Shown here one piece after another: positions 1 through 10,600 of a stretch of DNA of 64,000 nt. The translations under genes were made by a program, and so were the position numbers. The stretch's first letter is position 1; each line of letters begins with the position of its first letter. The stretch comes from Timonella corticicola (lineage in GTDB: Bacteria; Actinomycetota; Actinomycetes; Actinomycetales; Cellulomonadaceae): assembly GCF_042683685.1 (NCBI RefSeq), contig NZ_JBHUOP010000002.1, positions 620,001 to 684,000 of the forward strand. The letters run 5' to 3'. The notes beneath the pieces were generated by a model. The model saw only the letters and a program-made list of their open reading frames with translations. It was not told the DNA's origin and did not search any database.

Positions 1-3000
1 GACACATACCGTGTCGTCTCGGTTACCCCATCCTTCACAGTGGTCGCCCACGCAGGATTATCCGAGGTGTCTTCATACACCCGTGTCGTGGTCGAGGTAT
101 CACTACCCTCAGTCGTGGTCGAGGTTGAGCGACGATCCATCACGTCAAGATCGTAAGTGGTGGTCACACCGTTTTGGGTCACCGACCGTGCAAGATCCGA
201 ATCATAGTAAGAAACCGTCAAGTCACCTGCGCTCTCGCCTTGCGGGGTATCCACACCTGGGAGAGTGGTTTGACGACCCAACGCGTCATATACATACGAG
301 CCAACACCATTAGCGCCTGAAAGGATACGGTCAGCCTTGTCGTATGCCCACACCTTGGTACTAGTCGACGGTGCACCCGCATCGGTGCACGATTGCGTCT
401 TCGTGACCTGCCCAGTGCGGCGCCCCACAGTATCGAACGAGTATTCACGCGTCGTGCACGCCTCGCCAATCTGATCATAGGCTGCGGTCATGCGGGCGGC
501 CTGGTCAAACTCATACCGGGTCACCCGATCCCCATCGCTTCCAGGACCGCTGATCTGGTTGATACGCCCGAGCGCGTCATGATGCATCATCCACGCAAAC
601 GACGCACTACCGTCATCGCCGGTCACGGTGTAGGTCAGTGCGGTTTCTTGACCACTACGGTCATAACTCGAAGCCTGCACCACACCCGTAGGTAGCGTCT
701 GGGAGACAATATCGCCAAACGCGCTATAGTGGGCGGTGAACTCGCCCACCCCAGCAATCTGCTTCCCGATCACGCTACCGCTGTACGGATCATAGGTGTA
801 GGTCGTGTTCCCGAACTTCGGTGAGGTCTCCTGCGAGACTCGGCCTGCACTGTCATACGTAATTGTTGTCGCTTGACCATGTTCGTCGGTGTACTTCACC
901 ACCCGACCCCACGAATCATGCTGGGTCTTGACCGCAGCTGTGACCGAGTCACCACTGCCCAAGGTTTGTGTTTCAACCTGCAAACCAGTTGCCGGGTCAT
1001 ACACGTTCTTCGCTGTTGGCTGCGGTGTTGAACCCGTCAACCCCGTCACCGCGGTTGTGGCTTTCTCAACACGTCCCGCAGTATCAAACGTTGTTGTGGC
1101 AGTGCGCGTGACACCATCAAGAGATTCCGTTGTGATCGCAGCGGCCATGTAGTACGAATACTGCGTCACGGTTTCCACGGGGATAGACGGTGTGGCTTCA
1201 CCGCTCACAATCTGACAGACGAACCCCGCCCACGCCGGTTTATTTACACACTGGCTCGGCAACCCAGCAGGCGCCCCATTAGCAGTCGTGCGTGCATCGT
1301 AGTAGTGGGTGATTGTTGTGCCAGCATCAGAGCCGTTTGAGTCCGCGCCGATCTCTTTGACCGTGCGGCCTTGCTCATCAAACACAGTCTTGACCGTGAT
1401 GTCCTGGTCACCATTCTCGGTTGTCAAGGTTGTGGGAGCACCGATCATCCACCCCGAGGTCTTACCCGTCACCGATGCACCATCAACCGGGTCATAGCCC
1501 ATGCGCTGCTCAGTCAATACCGGCTCATCAGTTGGGAGCGCGACACTTGGGTCGCTCGACGCGCTGCCCGGCTGCGCGAGTGTGACTCGCGTTGTGGTCG
1601 CTAAACGGAACGGCAGACCTGTTTCTGGGTTAATCCCTTGGTTCGGTGCGCCCTGATCATAGGTTGTCGCAGTGTGTTGACGAGCCAATGTGACCTGCCC
1701 ATCGCCATCCACAATCTCACGCACCGGCTCCCACACATCCGTGACCAACGTCGCGGCAGGGGTGACCACTGTTCCAGCAGGGATCGTGGTCACTCCATCA
1801 CCACTACCCCACGTCACAGCAGATGCTGTTATGATCTCAGGGTTATACCGGGTGATAGTCGCGTACTCATCCGAGTTGGCAGTGCCACCAGCACTGCGGA
1901 TCGCCAAGATCTGGTCGATCCCTCGTTCATCCAACTGGCGGATCACGTTACCGACACTGTCATACCCGGTTGCCGTGAACAGCCACCGCGCGGTATCACC
2001 GCCGCCACCTCCACCCGAATATGAGGCAGTGTTGATGACACGCCCCTCATCATCGGTATACGTGATATCCGCTTTCTTCAGCAGATCGGCTGTGACCGAT
2101 GACCTAGCAGCACCAGCACTGTCTTGCCCAAACGCGGCAAACACCTTCGTCGGCGGCGTCTCTTGACCCCACTTACTGACATCGGCTTTCTCCATGCGTG
2201 GCAGCTTGCTATCACTCACGCTCAGGTCATAGGTGAACGCGCCCGTATAGGTGGAGCCCCGCTTAACCGCAGTGACACCATCAGTAAACAAAGCCGTGGG
2301 CGCACCGTCTTTGTACTCGATCGTGTACCCCTCCAGCCCAGAAGGCGTCACCGACGTGAGTCGACGGACGTTAGGGATACTTCCGGGAGCGTAAGTATAG
2401 GAGGTCGACAGGTTTGAGCGGGGATCTTTCACCTCGATCAAATACCCATCGTTGTTATAGGTGTATTGCGCGACCGTGTGGGTTTCCATCTTGGTCGGTA
2501 GCGTGCTGGACTGGTCGTAGGCGGTATACGCTACGGACTGGACTTTCTTCTCACCAGCAGTGGTTCCATACTCTAGCGTCAACACCCGGCATCCCGGCAC
2601 GAAACTAGGTGGCGCACAGGTCACTCCAACCGGTTGTGGAGCAATGATCTGCTTCAGGCGGCCTTGACCGTCATGCACAAACTGGGTTGTCGATGGGTCA
2701 CCGGCAACCTGCACGGATTCTGGCTTCCACACACCAGCCCCGGCATGCGTCCACGTCGTGACCGTTCCATCGTCTTCGGTAAAGACCAGTTTCTTCACGT
2801 TCGAGACAGTCTTAATCTCGAGACGTGCACCCACCTGAGCAGTCTCGTCATCAACCGCAGTGTAGGTTCCAACCTTTTGTGCAACCTTCGAGGCACCCTG
2901 AGAGTAGATCAGAGCGTTTTCTTCCTCATCAACCAGCAAGATCGTTCCGTTATACGTTGTGTCATCGACAATCTCAAACCCAGCAACACCCGCATCCACA

Positions 3001-5708
3001 CCATCAAACGACGGCTTCCAACCCTTCCCAAACGGGCCGTCTTGCTGGTTGTTAAACGTCGAGAACGACCGCGAGACCGTCAACTCACCCAAATAGCCTG
3101 GCACGGAAATATCGGTGGTCGAGGTATTAAACTCACCGGTCCACTGCGCAACTTGGCCAGGTCCTGCATCCGCCACAGGGAAGTTCGATCCAAACGCGTG
3201 AGGCACATAAGTGAGCGTGGCGTGTGACTTGGGATCGCTTGTCCATGTGCATGAGGTGCTCGTTGATGATCCACTGGCGTATACGAAACACACTCGCACA
3301 TCAAGTACGGTGTGCTTACGTGAGCGGTCTTCACCATTAACATCTTTGACAGCTGCCGCCGCGTTAAACGATCCGGTCGCGGTGGCAGTGGCTCCTGAGA
3401 CGACAACGGTTGGAGCACTCCCGTCCGCGTCTTTCCACGTCATTTGTCCGGTACCGTAGGCTCGCCATTGAACCTTTGCCGTAATAGTCGATCCGGTCAC
3501 TGCAGGAGCACTCGCTTTGACCACATGACTTGCGGTTGTCTTGACTCCCGCGTTAGTTGGGGAGGTAATGCTGGCGGGGCCATTACCAAACGTGAAGATA
3601 GTCGCATCCGACTTATTGTTCGCTTTGTCGACAGCGACAACTTTCAAGGTGTGAGAGCCTGCAGGATTCCAGTTCACTGTCGCTGTTGGTGTTGCCCCAC
3701 TGACCGCGACCGATACGACAGTCCCATTATCTTGCTGGTATTCAAACCTCTGCACCTCCGCATTCGACGCTCGCATCGTGAACGCGTTCGATGCTGGCTT
3801 CTGCTCCAACCACAAGCCAGACGCAGCATAAGCAGACGCAGTGATCGTTGGTTTGACCGGCACAGTGCGGTCGTAAATCAGCGTCGTTGTGCCCGAATAC
3901 CCTGACACATGGCCAAACTCATCAGTGGTCTTTGCCCGCAATTTATAGGTACCATCAGCCAGACCGGTCAAATTGCATGAGGCAGCCGTATTCGAGGCAA
4001 CCAACGCGGTAGTGCACGATTTACTAACAGTATTACTCGAGTTCACCGCCTCGATCGTGTACTTCACCCGGTCCCCATACGGATCAGTACCACGCGCGGT
4101 CACGGCCAGCGATGCAGCATTAGAGTACCCAGCCGCATTCGTTGAACTAAACGTTGGGGCACTTGGAGTGTTCGGTTTGACCGAGTACGTCACACTAAGG
4201 ACAGGGCTACGCGATGAGGTATTACACGTGGCATGCGTAGACAGTTCATTCCACGAGCAAAACCGTTTGCCAAAGTTCTTGTTATTCGCTTCTGCTGTCG
4301 GGACGTTCAAGACAAGACCGTAATTATCGAACTTGTTGTCGTACCACCCTTTATAAATCGCGGTGACATCAGCAGTGACGTACCCATTTGAGACTCCAGT
4401 ACACCCATCGCCACCAACGTTTTGAGTGAAATACAGACCCGGATTAATTGAAGCCGTGTTGACCCCCGGCCGATCAGCCCACGTCGTGTTCGTTGTAAAG
4501 CCCGAGCTTAAAGGATGAATGTTCGTCCGTACGCTGGTGGAACATGACTCTGCATAGTACTGATACAACTTCAATTCGGCTTTGACGACCTCGGTTCCAG
4601 CCGCTTTCAGTTCATCTTGCCACTGTAAATAGGCGCGAGCCTCACCAGCAATATCACCGGTACGTCCCACGTTGAGTTTGTAGTCGCTTCCTTGGGCTGC
4701 TGTTCCAGAACGCACCCACGTGTCACGCAAACTTGATGCTTTACTAATCGCAGGATCAATCACGACAGGGTAGACCGTGTCTGGATCAGTCAAGAAACCC
4801 TGCGGCGCACTTAACTCCACCCGGGTGTGGGTGCCATCAGCAGTCTTTACCCCGTCAGATACCTCAGCATCCAACGCGACAACGTTATTCGGGTCACCAC
4901 CTGAATCAACGCTAGCGTCCCACGCAATCACAGGAGCAGGAGCCGAAATAGCTTCACCCTTCTTGTCTTCCATGACAAGAGCACCATCATCTTCAACAAC
5001 CGTCATACCGGTAGTCAATAGATCGAATCCAAAAACAGGATCGTCCTCATCTGGCGCTTCATTGAGCCGCAACACATACGTCGCCCCGACAGGCGTCGCG
5101 GTGACCACAAGATCACTTGTTTCTGAGACAGTAAACGTCGCAACCGATCCCTCGACCGTGGGTTCAGGCAGGTCCTGCGGCCACGTCAACGTCGCGGTAC
5201 GCGATTCTTCCTCATCAAGAACAACCGAGACAACATCCCCGCCACCAATAGTGACGTCTGTCGGCGATACTTTCGGTCCCCACGACCCATCGCCGCGCTT
5301 CACAAGCGTTAAGTCAACGTCTTGCCACTGGCCATCTTCACCTTGGACATAGGCCGGTTCACCAAGATCCTCTAACGTCCACGTCCCATCAGGGTTAGCA
5401 TACGTGCGCGTGGACTCGGTACGCTGCGAAACGTCCTCAACCCGCCTACCGCTCGAGACGGCTGTTAGCCGGGCAGAAAAACTCTCCTCGACTTCAACGG
5501 GTTCTTCTAGGCCATCGACGTTTTGGTCACGATCATCAACCTCACCATCACCAAGGCTCACCCCACCTCGAACACCAGAAGTATCGTCACTGTCTGCGGG
5601 AGCAGCCACACTAGGAGTCACCACCAACGATGCCAGTAACGCCCCAGACACAACCGAGGCAACACCACGAGCAAAAACCCGACCACGACCAGTCAACACA
5701 CCACGCAT
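1..5708 (-). CDS. Secreted RHS/YD-repeat protein, C-terminus outside the window
   Basis: An uninterrupted reading frame of 1902 codons enters from the left edge, so the C-terminal end is missing. The start is ATG with GGAG seven bases upstream. The first ~36 residues form a Sec signal (Arg-rich n-region, Ala/Val/Leu core, SVA-AP cleavage-like site). An acidic stretch follows, then around residues 320-480 a DNRLRE-like region (RDTWVRSG, WADRPG, VTAIYKGWYDN), Ig/fibronectin-like modules rich in Thr and Ser, and from about residue 1080 onward recurrent YD-type repeats (YNNDGYLIEV, TYDSAGRVSQ, YDRSGQET, YSFDTVGRRTG, VYDALGRQTT). Known actinobacterial relatives are exported or wall-associated; many RHS proteins end in a variable toxin tip, but that part would lie outside this window, so toxin function is not shown. 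A DosR-like palindrome lies about 150 bases upstream. Confidence 0.9.
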   Translation of the reverse strand, partial: MRGVLTGRGRVFARGVASVVSGALLASLVVTPSVAAPADSDDTSGVRGGVSLGDGEVDDRDQNVDGLEEPVEVEESFSARLTAVSSGRRVEDVSQRTESTRTYANPDGTWTLEDLGEPAYVQGEDGQWQDVDLTLVKRGDGSWGPKVSPTDVTIGGGDVVSVVLDEEESRTATLTWPQDLPEPTVEGSVATFTVSETSDLVVTATPVGATYVLRLNEAPDEDDPVFGFDLLTTGMTVVEDDGALVMEDKKGEAISAPAPVIAWDASVDSGGDPNNVVALDAEVSDGVKTADGTHTRVELSAPQGFLTDPDTVYPVVIDPAISKASSLRDTWVRSGTAAQGSDYKLNVGRTGDIAGEARAYLQWQDELKAAGTEVVKAELKLYQYYAESCSTSVRTNIHPLSSGFTTNTTWADRPGVNTASINPGLYFTQNVGGDGCTGVSNGYVTADVTAIYKGWYDNKFDNYGLVLNVPTAEANNKNFGKRFCSWNELSTHATCNTSSRSPVLSVTYSVKPNTPSAPTFSSTNAAGYSNAASLAVTARGTDPYGDRVKYTIEAVNSSNTVSKSCTTALVASNTAASCNLTGLADGTYKLRAKTTDEFGHVSGYSGTTTLIYDRTVPVKPTITASAYAASGLWLEQKPASNAFTMRASNAEVQRFEYQQDNGTVVSVAVSGATPTATVNWNPAGSHTLKVVAVDKANNKSDATIFTFGNGPASITSPTNAGVKTTASHVVKASAPAVTGSTITAKVQWRAYGTGQMTWKDADGSAPTVVVSGATATATGSFNAAAAVKDVNGEDRSRKHTVLDVRVCFVYASGSSTSTSCTWTSDPKSHATLTYVPHAFGSNFPVADAGPGQVAQWTGEFNTSTTDISVPGYLGELTVSRSFSTFNNQQDGPFGKGWKPSFDGVDAGVAGFEIVDDTTYNGTILLVDEEENALIYSQGASKVAQKVGTYTAVDDETAQVGARLEIKTVSNVKKLVFTEDDGTVTTWTHAGAGVWKPESVQVAGDPSTTQFVHDGQGRLKQIIAPQPVGVTCAPPSFVPGCRVLTLEYGTTAGEKKVQSVAYTAYDQSSTLPTKMETHTVAQYTYNNDGYLIEVKDPRSNLSTSYTYAPGSIPNVRRLTSVTPSGLEGYTIEYKDGAPTALFTDGVTAVKRGSTYTGAFTYDLSVSDSKLPRMEKADVSKWGQETPPTKVFAAFGQDSAGAARSSVTADLLKKADITYTDDEGRVINTASYSGGGGGGDTARWLFTATGYDSVGNVIRQLDERGIDQILAIRSAGGTANSDEYATITRYNPEIITASAVTWGSGDGVTTIPAGTVVTPAATLVTDVWEPVREIVDGDGQVTLARQHTATTYDQGAPNQGINPETGLPFRLATTTRVTLAQPGSASSDPSVALPTDEPVLTEQRMGYDPVDGASVTGKTSGWMIGAPTTLTTENGDQDITVKTVFDEQGRTVKEIGADSNGSDAGTTITHYYDARTTANGAPAGLPSQCVNKPAWAGFVCQIVSGEATPSIPVETVTQYSYYMAAAITTESLDGVTRTATTTFDTAGRVEKATTAVTGLTGSTPQPTAKNVYDPATGLQVETQTLGSGDSVTAAVKTQHDSWGRVVKYTDEHGQATTITYDSAGRVSQETSPKFGNTTYTYDPYSGSVIGKQIAGVGEFTAHYSAFGDIVSQTLPTGVVQASSYDRSGQETALTYTVTGDDGSASFAWMMHHDALGRINQISGPGSDGDRVTRYEFDQAARMTAAYDQIGEACTTREYSFDTVGRRTGQVTKTQSCTDAGAPSTSTKVWAYDKADRILSGANGVGSYVYDALGRQTTLPGVDTPQGESAGDLTVSYYDSDLARSVTQNGVTTTYDLDVMDRRSTSTTTEGSDTSTTTRVYEDTSDNPAWATTVKDGVTETTRYV

Positions 5709-5860
5709 CACAGCGCTCCACTATCACTCAAGAAAGAAGAAGACGAAGAAAACTTCTTGGAGAATATGCCTCCTGAGCTGAACAGAAGACAGTTCCCATA
5801 AAGAATCCTGAGAAAACAGTGAAGAAAACCTTGACGCAGCACACATCGCCGCTAAAACAC

Positions 5861-5874
5861 GGGACTAAAGTCCC
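5861..5874. promoter_or_regulatory. DosR/DevR-type dormancy box candidate
   Basis: GGGACTAAAGTCCC has two 6-bp arms separated by AA and matches the core GGGACTWWAGTCCC of the mycobacterial DosR (DevR) box. It lies upstream of the minus-strand RHS gene (start ~150 bases away) and ~37 bases upstream of the plus-strand hrpA-like fragment. Regulation of either is inference; no DosR-type regulator is encoded in the window. Confidence 0.5.
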
Positions 5875-5910
5875 AATTATTTCCCTCATCTCGACAAGGA
5901 GTGGAAATCC

Positions 5911-6208
5911 ATGAGAGGTGCTCACTACGGCGACAGCCTCACCGGAGATGTTGCAGGCGCACCTGCATGCGCCACAAACCAGCGCGCGGAAAACACGTCT
6001 AAGCGCCGGGAACGCCCAGAGCACCGACGCAACCAACCACCACGGGCAACCAAGGATGGGAAGTCGCCCAACTCGTCGGAAATCTGGAAGCAGCCGCACC
6101 AAAAACCAGCCCAAACAACAAGCACCAGCGCAAGGCCACGTGAACCTTGCACGGCTTGCCAAAGCCGCCGAGAAGCGCGCCAACGTCGAGGTCCCGCCCA
6201 TCACCTAA
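5911..6208 (+). pseudogene. Broken duplicate of the hrpA 5' end
   Basis: An ATG with AAGGAG nine bases upstream opens a frame that matches hrpA residues ~34-65 (RAENTSKRRERPEHRRN), then the match jumps to another frame (RRKSG.RTKNQP.QQAPAQG, VNLARLAKAAEKRANVEV) and ends at a stop exactly where hrpA continues PITYPATL. The last ~78 bases differ from the hrpA copy at only a few positions, while the proximal part is more diverged with indels. It is therefore a degenerate partial copy of the hrpA start region, lying ahead of the fic gene. The good ribosome binding site suggests this may be the ancestral hrpA start, displaced when fic and a second 5' copy arrived. An expressed short peptide cannot be excluded. 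Confidence 0.75.
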
Positions 6209-6279
6209 CACGCGGTCATCACACACGGAATTAGCACAAGACATCACGCTCTGCGGCACCTACCAACTAGCAGATAGCC

Positions 6280-6318
6280 ACCTATTTTCAGGTTAGATAG
6301 GTTAACCTGAAAATAGGT
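6280..6318. promoter_or_regulatory. Perfect 16-bp inverted repeat upstream of fic
   Basis: ACCTATTTTCAGGTTA and its exact reverse complement are separated by 7 bases and end 43 bases before the chosen fic start. The AT-rich arms stand out from the surroundings. Position and symmetry suit an operator, possibly bound by the winged-helix tail of the Fic protein itself (inference); a transcribed hairpin is the alternative. Confidence 0.6.
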
Positions 6319-6361
6319 AAGACATCGGTACACCTCAATGTGGAGCCCAAGGGGAACGATA

Positions 6362-7618
6362 ATGGCTGAGTATATTGAACGACTGTGGAATCCTGTCGAC
6401 GAAACTGCAGGTCTAGGTCGCCGCGATAGAAAACCTGGGCGCTACCTCGCATATATCCCGGACGAACTCAAAGCCAATCTTCCTCAACTCAGTACAGAAG
6501 CCAACGAGGCTGCCGCCGACGCCTTAGCCGTGCTAGCACGCGCCGACGAACGCATCGGCGCTTCGGGAAAATATCTCAACCACCTGCTGATTCGATCCGA
6601 GAGCATCTCATCCTCATGGATCGAGGGAAATCGAATCACACCCAAGAAACTAGCCATTGCTGAAACTCTGGGCCAAGGCGGACGCGTCGCCCTCGACGTT
6701 GTCGCAAACGTACGCGCAACAGAAGAAGCAATCTCAAAACTCTCAGATCCCGCACGAGACATAACCACCGCAGACATCGTGGCCCTGCAACACGTCATTG
6801 AACCATCGCTCTCCCCCGGCCTACGCACCGAACAGAACTGGGTAGGAGGAGCTGGATGGTCACCCCTACGAGCCGACTTCATACCGCCACCCGAAACGGA
6901 AGTCGCCCAACTCGTCGACAATCTGGCACAGTTCTTGACCGCCACTCACGGCAACCCCATCGTGCGGGCAGCCATCGCGCACGCACAGTTCGAGACCATC
7001 CACCCATTCATTGATGGAAACGGACGTACTGGCCGTGCACTCATTCACACCGTTCTCAAACGGGCCGACGCGGTACGAAACACACTCATCCCAATCAGCA
7101 CCGTTTTTGCCGGAAACACCGACGCATACATTGGAGGGCTGACTCAATACCGTGCAATCCCCACACAGCTCGATGACTGGATCATTGCTTTTGCCCAAGC
7201 AACCGAACTTGCCGCAGCCAACGCGGTACGCCTATCTGAGAGCATCAGCCGTGTGGATACAGAAGAACGCGAACGGCTAACCGCATATCGAACCAGCCAT
7301 GGCAAAACTCCTTCAATCCCGCGTGCAAACGCTGTGATTCGGAAGATACTCGATCTGCTACCACAAGAGCCCGTACTGACAACACAGCACATAGTCAAAC
7401 GTCTCGGCTGCTCCCCAACTGCGGCGCACTTGGCTCTCACCGAGCTTAATGAGGCCGGGATTCTCGGGCGCACGAAGGATCAGAAAGGAAAACTCGTGTG
7501 CTGGACGGCTGACCATTATCTATCGCTGGTCGCTCTTACTGAGCGCAGCAACCGGGTAGGTGGTGGAGACACCTTCGGAAACCCGCCCCACCTCGGGCCT
7601 CCCCGGCCTGAGTTGTGA
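6362..7618 (+). CDS. Fic family protein (probable AMP-transferase) with winged-helix tail
   Basis: Fic enzymes usually transfer AMP from ATP to a hydroxyl side chain of a target protein. This 418-residue protein has the complete catalytic motif HPFIDGNGRTGR near residue 214 and, near residue 83, SSWIEGN, matching the (S/T)xxxE(G/N) inhibitory helix. That helix lies N-terminal to the Fic core, so it is a class II, self-inhibited Fic. The C-terminal ~90 residues (RANAVIRKILDLLPQ, GCSPTAAHLALTELNEAGI) look like a winged helix-turn-helix. I chose the ATG that follows AGGGG by seven bases; an ATG eight codons earlier has no good binding site. No antitoxin gene is adjacent, and the motif arrangement suggests intramolecular control. 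It sits between two copies of the hrpA 5' region, as if inserted. The target is unknown. Confidence 0.9.
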   Translation: MAEYIERLWNPVDETAGLGRRDRKPGRYLAYIPDELKANLPQLSTEANEAAADALAVLARADERIGASGKYLNHLLIRSESISSSWIEGNRITPKKLAIAETLGQGGRVALDVVANVRATEEAISKLSDPARDITTADIVALQHVIEPSLSPGLRTEQNWVGGAGWSPLRADFIPPPETEVAQLVDNLAQFLTATHGNPIVRAAIAHAQFETIHPFIDGNGRTGRALIHTVLKRADAVRNTLIPISTVFAGNTDAYIGGLTQYRAIPTQLDDWIIAFAQATELAAANAVRLSESISRVDTEERERLTAYRTSHGKTPSIPRANAVIRKILDLLPQEPVLTTQHIVKRLGCSPTAAHLALTELNEAGILGRTKDQKGKLVCWTADHYLSLVALTERSNRVGGGDTFGNPPHLGPPRPEL

Positions 7619-7677
7619 TCACCCCGACTTCCGCTGAACGATAAATAACTATCGAAGGCCAGCAGAAGGCTGGGAGA

Positions 7678-10600
7678 ATGGAGCACGTGAACGGCCCGCA
7701 TCACTCCACCCCAAAGACCTCCGACACGGCAGGTGTGTCTGCACGCGCCACAACCCAGCGCACACAAGATCAGCGCGCGGAAAACACGTCTAAGCGCCAG
7801 GAGCGCCCAGAGCGCCAGCGCAACCACCAACATGAGGCGACCGAAGGTAGGAAACAGCCGAATCGTCGGAAATCTGGACGGAGCCACACCAAAAACCAGC
7901 CGAGCCAGCAGGCACCAGCGCAGGGCCACGTGAACCTTGCGCGGCTTGCCAAAGCCGCCGAGAAGCGCGCCAACGTCGAGGTCCCGCCTATCACTTATCC
8001 GGCAACGCTGCCGGTCAGCGCGCGACGCGAGGACATTGCGAACGCCATCCGCGACAATCAGGTCGTGATCGTGGCCGGTGAGACCGGGTCGGGTAAGACC
8101 ACGCAGTTGCCCAAGATCGCGCTCGAGTTAGGGCGGGGCCGCAAGGGGCAGATCGGGCACACGCAGCCGCGCCGTATCGCGGCGCGCACGGTTGCGGAAC
8201 GCATCGCGCACGAGATCGGCACCACACTCGGCGACATCGTGGGCTACCAGGTCCGCTTCACGGACCAGTCCTCCGATTCGACGCTGGTCAGGGTCATGAC
8301 CGACGGTATTCTGCTCGCGCAAATCCAACGTGACCCGCAGTTGCTCGCGTATGACACGCTGATTATCGACGAGGCCCACGAGCGTTCCCTCAACATCGAC
8401 TTCCTGCTGGGTTACCTCACCCGCCTGCTACCGCAGCGCCCGGATTTGAAGGTCATCATCACGTCGGCGACGATCGACTCGGACCGGTTTGCCCGGCACT
8501 TTGCGCCGGGTGGGCCGATCACTGACGACGAGTTGGTTACGGATGCTCCGCTGCGTTCACCTGCGCCTGTGATTGAGGTTTCGGGCCGTACGTTCCCGGT
8601 TGAGCTGCGGTATCGTCCGCTGACCGATGATGACGACGGTGACATGCTCACCGCCATCTGCGAAGCCGTGGATGAACTCGTGGTTGAAGGCCCCGGCGAC
8701 ATCCTCGTGTTCCTGTCCGGTGAACGCGAAATCCACGACACCGACGAGGCCCTGCGCGGACATCTGGGGCCACGCGCCAACGACCCCAAAGCCGCCGGAC
8801 ACATCCAGATCCTGCCGCTTTATGCGCGCCTGTCCGCCGCTGAACAGCATCGCGTGTTCCAGCCGCACGAGAACCGACGCATCGTGCTGGCCACGAACGT
8901 TGCCGAAACCTCGCTGACCGTTCCCGGCATCCGCTACGTAATCGACCCCGGAACCGCACGCATCTCACGGTACTCCAAAGCCACTCGGGTCCAGCGCCTA
9001 CCCATCGAGGCAATCTCGCAGGCGAGCGCGAACCAACGTTCAGGGCGTTGTGGACGTGTTGCTGACGGTATCGCGATCCGGTTGTACTCCGAAGAGGACT
9101 TCAAGGCCCGCCCCGAGTTCACCGAACCCGAGATTCTGCGCACCTCGCTTGCCTCCGTTCTGTTGCAGATGGTTGCCGTAGGCGTGGCTCGCACCCCCGA
9201 TGACGTGAATAAGTTCCCGTTCGTTGAGGCTCCTGACACTCGTGCCGTGCGTGACGGCGTGCAGTTGCTGCAAGAGTTGGGTGCGCTGACGTCGAGTTCT
9301 GCTGGTTCAAGTTCAGGGCCGGGGTCCATCAAGGCTTCGGCCACAGCCGATGCCTCTGCGCCGCAAAAACGCGGCGGAACCCAACTGACCGCGGTCGGGC
9401 GTCAACTGGCCCAACTGCCCATGGACCCACGCCTCGCCCGCATGATCATTGAAGGTGGCAAGCACGGCGTGGCCCGCGAGGTCATGATCATCGCTGCGGT
9501 CATGTCCATCCAAGACCCCCGCGAGCGCCCCGCCGAGTCACGCGAGATAGCCGATTCGTTCCATGCAAGATTCGTGGACGGCTACTCGGATTTCATGACC
9601 TACCTGAACCTGTGGGAGTACATTCGCCACCAGCAGCGTGAGTTGTCTTCGTCCGCGTTCAGGCGGATGTGCCGCAATGAGTATCTGAACTTCCTGCGGA
9701 TTCGCGAGTGGCAGGATGTGGTTGCCCAGTTGCGGGAGATGACCCGTTCGATGGGTATTGACTCGCAGGTGAGGCCACCGCAACCGCTGCGCGACGAGTT
9801 GGCGCAGGCTCAGGTCAGTGGACGTAAGGGTAAGGGCGGCGCTTCTCAAGGGCGTGGTGCGACCAAGTCGGATCGTACGAACGCCGCGAACATTAAGACG
9901 GCCCGCGAGGGCACGTCGGGTGCGGCTACGGCTGCGGGCAAGACCGGCGCTGGCCCTGCGAACACTGGCAAGGCCAACACCGGTAGCGCCAACACCATCC
10001 CCGGTGGAACCGATACCCCGACGACCCCGGACACTCGGTTCGTGTGGGACTCGGACACGATTCACCGTTCCCTGCTTGCGGGTCTGCTGAGTCAGATCGG
10101 CATGCAGGAGATGAACCAGGTGTCGCTGCACAAGACTGGCCGTGAGACTGCGGCAGACCGTCGGGCGAAGCGTCAGGCACGCAACGAATACCTCGGAGCA
10201 CGTGGCGCTAAGTTCGCCATCTTCCCGGGCTCGCCCCTGTCCAAGAAGCCACCGGAGTGGATCATGGCGGGCGAAGTTGTGGAGACATCCCGGTTGTGGG
10301 CTCGCGATGTGGCGCGCATCCAGCCGGAGTGGGCTGAACATCTGGCATCTGGTATCACCAAGCACACCTATTCTGACCCGCACTGGTCCACTAAGCGTGG
10401 TGCGGCTATCGCACACGAGAAGGTGCTGTTGTACGGTGTGCCGATCGTTGCGGACCGGCCCGTGTTGTATGCGAAGGTGAACCCTGAGAATGCTCGGGAG
10501 ATGTTCATTCGTCATGCGCTGGTGGGCGGTGAATGGTCCACGCACCACAAGTTCGTGCAGCATAACAAGCAGGTTCTCGCTCAGGCGCAGGAGTTGGAGG

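Noticed and set aside
5918..6208. Separate 96-residue gene upstream of fic
   Set aside because: It is the second frame of the broken hrpA duplicate, not an independent gene.
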